DNA from: QQWI01 sp964522015
Lineage (GTDB): Bacteria > Bacillota > Clostridia > Peptostreptococcales > Acidaminobacteraceae
Direction: 5' to 3'
Assembly (NCBI GenBank): GCA_964522015.1
Contig: CAZFST010000056.1
Span: forward strand, 1-8,752
DNA: 8,752 nucleotides
Made by a program: the position numbers and the translations under genes. Shown here piece by piece: positions 6,110-8,752 of the stretch (the first letter of the stretch is position 1; each line of letters opens with the position of its first letter). The notes below the pieces were generated by a model that did not search any database, was not told the origin of the DNA, and saw only the letters and a program-made list of their open reading frames with translations.

Positions 6110-8595
6110 TCAAAGTGCCAATGGAACCGAAGCAGAAAGCGAATGGGTCTGGCCGCCGGGCGCGAACTTCGCCAGCAAATCGGCCAGGGTCATGGGCCGT
6201 GCCAGCAGAAAGCCCTGGATCAGGCGGCACCCGGATTGCTGCAGCACCTCCAGTTGGGGTGCCGTTTCCACCCCTTCGGCAATCACTTCCAGCCCCATGT
6301 GCCGCCCCAGGTCCAGAATCGTCTTGACGATGGCGCGGTCATTGCGCTGCTGCGCCAGGTCGCGCACAAACGAGCGATCGATCTTCAGCGACGAAATCGG
6401 CAGGTTCTTCAGCAACGCCAGTGACGAGTGGCCCATGCCAAAGTCGTCCAGGCTGATGCCAAAGCCCAGCTGGCGAATGGCGCGCATCACCGGTATCACC
6501 TGATCGGGACGCTTCATCAGCATGCCCTCGGTCAACTCCAGTGTGAGGCTGCGCGGGTCCAGCCCCAGCGCGGACACCTGCGCCAGCAGTTCTGCCGGCA
6601 AGGTGCTGCTGGCAAACTCCGAAGCGGCCATGTTCACGTGCACCGTGAGGTCCCTGAACCGTGCGGCGCGCAACGTAGCCAGATCACGGCAGGCCTGCGC
6701 CACCACCCACTTGCCAATGTCCACGATCAGGTGGCTTTGCTCAGCAATCGGAATAAAGACATCGGGCGACACCAGACTGCCGTCCTCACGTCGCCAGCGT
6801 ATCAGCGCTTCCAGCCCATGCAGGCGCCGGTTGACCGTGTTNNNNNNNNNNNNNNNNNNNNNNNNNNNNNNNNNNNNNNNNNNNNNNNNNNNNNNNNNNN
6901 NNNNNNNNNNNNNNNNNNNNNNNNNNNNNNNNNNNNNNNNNCACGTCGCCAGCGTATCAGCGCTTCCAGCCCATGCAGGCGCCGGTTGACCGTGTTGAAG
7001 ATGGGCTGGTAGGCCAGGAACATCTCCTGGTTCTGCACGGCGTGGTGCAGGTCGGTCTCCAGCGCCAGGCGCGATGCAATGAATGACTGCTGCTGTGCCA
7101 ACGCATCCGAACTGCCAACCGAGAAGAAGTGACAGCCATTGCGGCCATTGTTCTTGATGCGGTACATGGCCGCATCCGCACTGTGCAACAGCTCGGGACA
7201 GGTCTTTCCGCAGTGCGGAAAGGTGCTCACCCCCACGCTGGCCGACACGGTCAGTTCCACACCCTCATAGGAAAAAGGCGTACGCGCGGCCAGCAGGATG
7301 CGCTCCACCAGTGCGGCGCAGGCGGCATCCGACTCGCTGCTGAACAGCATCGCAAACTCGTCACCGCCCAAGCGTCCGACCGCGGTTCCGGCGGGCGCCA
7401 GCGCACGCAAGCGCTGGGCAAACTCCCGCAGCACCTGATTGCCGGCTTCATGCCCAAAGGCATCGTTGATGGGTTTGAATCGGTCCAGATCAATAAAGGC
7501 CAGATTGAACGTGGTCCGGGCGGCAGCGGCATCCTCGCACGCGCCGGCCAGCTGTTCATGGAAGTGGCTGCGGTTGGACAAGCCCGTCAGATCGTCCACC
7601 TGGGCCAGGTACTGCATCGTGGCCTGCTGCTCCAGGCGCCGCGCCATCTGCGCGATCAGTGCGCCAATGGTGGAGGAGAGCTTGGGCAACTGCGCCTCCT
7701 GCTGGCGTGACAGGCAACTGTAAAACTCCAGCACACCGGGGCTGTGCTGCTGGCCATCGGCCGACACATAGGTCACCGGAAACACATACCCGGACCACAG
7801 ACGGCACGCCCGGTCCTGGGTGCGCCGTGCAAAGCGCTGGTCATTGACCATGTCCTCCACCCAGTCGGCCTTGCCACTGCTCCAGACGCTGCCCACTAGG
7901 CCTTCGTCAGGTGCCAGCAGCATGGCCGTGCTCTCGATGCCAAAAGCAGCAAGATCCAGCTCCGGCTGGTGCCAGAAGTACTTGCAGCCCAGGCGCGACG
8001 CGCCCTGTGGCGTCGGCTCCATCGCCCAATATGCGCCCCAGTCCCAACCCAGGTTCTTGCAGATCAGCTGGATGACATTGGTGATCGCATCACCCAGTGG
8101 ATGGGAGCCGCCCAGGAATTCCGTCAATTCAAAGCCCAGACGCTCGCGCATGCTGGCGTGCTTGATGGGTGTGATGTCCATCAGGATGCCGCAGTGCACC
8201 GGGGAGTGCGTCCAACCGGGTGGCAGGCGCTTCATGCGCAGCCAGTGCATGCCGTCCTGTGCGCCGATGACACGAAAATCCAGCACATCCGTCTGGGGTG
8301 CGTCTTTGGAGAACTGGGCGATCAATGGCAACAGGTCGTCCGCCACGACGTAGAGGAAGCAGCCATCCAGCCGTTCATGGCAGCCGCCTTCCACATGCAG
8401 GTACTGGGCGGCCACCTCAGACAACACGATTTGCGAAGCAATGGGATCAAACCACCAGCGGCCAAATCCAGCCGCTGCCTCCAGGGCCATGGCCGACGTG
8501 CTGTGGCGTATCGCCTCCGACAGGCAGGGTGACAACCCTTCACTGGCGGCGGCCAATGCCAACTTGCCGCGGGACTCATTCATGGTGGCGTACAT
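6110..8595 (-). CDS. PAS-GAF-GGDEF-EAL cyclic-di-GMP synthase/phosphodiesterase, interrupted only by an assembly gap
   Basis: 776 residues after collapsing the gap at 6842-6941 and one 55-bp copy; as written the frame breaks there because 155 is not a multiple of 3. Order: PAS-like (about 41-145), GAF (about 160-320), GGDEF (about 329-493), EAL (about 508-760). There are no membrane segments, so it is cytosolic. The cyclase site is GGDEF (410-414), preceded by VDDLTGLSNR (333-342) and FIDLDRFKPIND. The RxxD product-inhibition site is absent (PAGT instead). The phosphodiesterase motifs are complete: EAL (544-546), N603, E635, DDFGMG from 665, K686 in LKIDRSF, E722 in AEGVET, and Q742 in QGF. 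Both activities therefore look possible; which dominates is unknown, and PAS/GAF presumably set the balance. The ATG at 8595 has a weak ribosome site; ATG 8583 (MNESRG) is an alternative. It forms an operon with the MCP-like gene, 13 bases downstream. Confidence 0.9.
6787..6841. repeat. 55-bp direct repeat, left copy, at contig edge
   Basis: Identical to 6942-6996 across the second N gap. On the minus strand it encodes NTVNRRLHGLEALIRWRR, the start of the EAL domain, and it continues without a break into EDGSLVSPDVFIPIAEQ. Confidence 0.95.
6842..6941. other. Assembly gap of exactly 100 N
   Basis: It has the same structure as the gap at 1537-1636: 100 N between identical 55-bp sequences. Removing the gap and one copy restores the EAL reading frame exactly, so no real sequence is likely to be missing. 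Confidence 0.96.
6942..6996. repeat. 55-bp direct repeat, right copy, at contig edge
   Basis: Identical to 6787-6841. Codon phase from the 8595 start is intact up to here (position 6996 is a codon first base), so the coding sequence is sound until the artefact. Confidence 0.95.
7204..7222. repeat. Perfect 8-bp inverted repeat inside the GGDEF coding region
   Basis: CTTTCCGC-AGT-GCGGAAAG could form a tight hairpin in the mRNA. It encodes the FPHCGK region after the cyclase strand SASVGVSTF. No U-run follows on either strand, so it is not an intrinsic terminator. Confidence 0.5.
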
Positions 8596-8617
8596 CAGTG
8601 CTCATGCATCCATGGAG

Positions 8618-8633
8618 AGCACGTTGCATGCCA
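8618..8633 (-). promoter_or_regulatory. Sigma-54 (RpoN) -24/-12 promoter candidate
   Basis: On the minus strand TGGCATGCAACGTGCT matches the consensus TGGCAYRNNNNTTGCW at every defined position but one (G for the first T of TTGC). The invariant GG (8632-8631) and GC (8620-8619) are spaced correctly, with 10 bases between. The transcript start would be near 8607, giving a 12-base leader to ATG 8595 or 24 bases to ATG 8583. Such promoters need an ATP-dependent enhancer-binding activator. Confidence 0.6.
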
Positions 8634-8690
8634 CGCAAAAAGCCCTTTGATTCCACCCTGCAATAAGTAGATACCCGCAAAACATCCGAT

Positions 8691-8718
8691 TTTGGTGCGC
8701 ACCGACCTGTTCTGGTGC
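8691..8718. promoter_or_regulatory. Repeated TGGTGC/GCACC sites, candidate activator-binding region
   Basis: TTTGGTGC (8691-8698) and TCTGGTGC (8711-8718) are direct repeats exactly 20 bp apart, about two helical turns. The first is also the left half of a perfect 10-bp palindrome, GGTGCGCACC (8694-8703). The region lies about 85-110 bp upstream of the predicted sigma-54 start, a usual enhancer position. The half-sites resemble those of NtrC (GCACC...GGTGC), but the spacing differs from the canonical 5 bases. Confidence 0.45.
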
Positions 8719-8752
8719 CCTACCCCTCAAACTGCGGATGCAATTGCCGGAT

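Larger units (their letters stand above)
8596..8752. other. Intergenic region upstream of the c-di-GMP operon
   Basis: 157 bp running to the window edge. It contains no supported coding sequence. It holds the sigma-54-like promoter and the TGGTGC repeats listed separately; the gene on the other side lies outside the window. Confidence 0.6.

Noticed and set aside
6110..8595. GGDEF-EAL gene as a frameshifted pseudogene
   Set aside because: The frame break comes only from the 100-N gap plus a duplicated 55-mer. After collapse all motifs are in one frame.
8691..8718. Canonical NtrC binding site
   Set aside because: The inverted GCACC...GGTGC halves are separated by 10 bases here, not 5, so I call it only an activator-site candidate.

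Overview
The window is GC-rich, densely coding chromosomal DNA that looks like a betaproteobacterium of the order Burkholderiales, most likely Comamonadaceae (Rhodoferax/Polaromonas-like). This placement is an inference from protein style: a UrtA-type urea-binding protein, a small Ala/Pro/Lys-rich exported protein, a DUF1810 protein, and c-di-GMP and MCP-like genes. I see no tRNA, rRNA, CRISPR array, transposase or phage gene.

Layout. (1) At 1-266, minus strand, lies the 5' end of urtA, the periplasmic binding protein of a urea ABC transporter; the rest lies off the left edge. (2) A divergent 224-bp spacer with a 16-bp inverted repeat leads to three plus-strand genes: a proline-rich exported protein (491-925), a DUF1810 protein (953-1399) and an 85-residue Ala/Pro/Lys-rich exported protein (1669-1926). 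A clear intrinsic terminator follows at 1953-1982. (3) An unrecognised 146-residue protein (2101-2541) converges on a multi-pass membrane protein with a glycine-rich loop (3379-2564, minus). (4) Divergent from that gene is a 620-residue M48-type membrane metalloprotease (3541-5403). (5) The right-hand third is a two-gene minus-strand operon read 8595 to 5416: a PAS-GAF-GGDEF-EAL c-di-GMP protein, then a small soluble PilJ/MCP-like protein 13 bases downstream with a strong Shine-Dalgarno. Upstream of the operon is a near-consensus sigma-54 (-24/-12) promoter, with TGGTGC direct repeats about 100 bp further up at the distance expected of an enhancer.

Assembly. The two 100-N gaps (1537-1636 and 6842-6941) are each flanked by an exact 55-bp direct repeat. 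This is the mark of adjacent contigs sharing a 55-base overlap that a scaffolder failed to merge. Collapsing gap plus duplicate (155 bp) at the second site restores one uninterrupted 776-residue GGDEF-EAL reading frame, so that gene is intact and not a pseudogene. The first gap only duplicates the start of the 85-residue protein.

The most system-like element is the sigma-54-type operon coupling a bifunctional-looking c-di-GMP enzyme, which lacks the product-inhibition I-site, to a truncated cytosolic chemoreceptor-like protein. I see no clearly new defence or mobile system.
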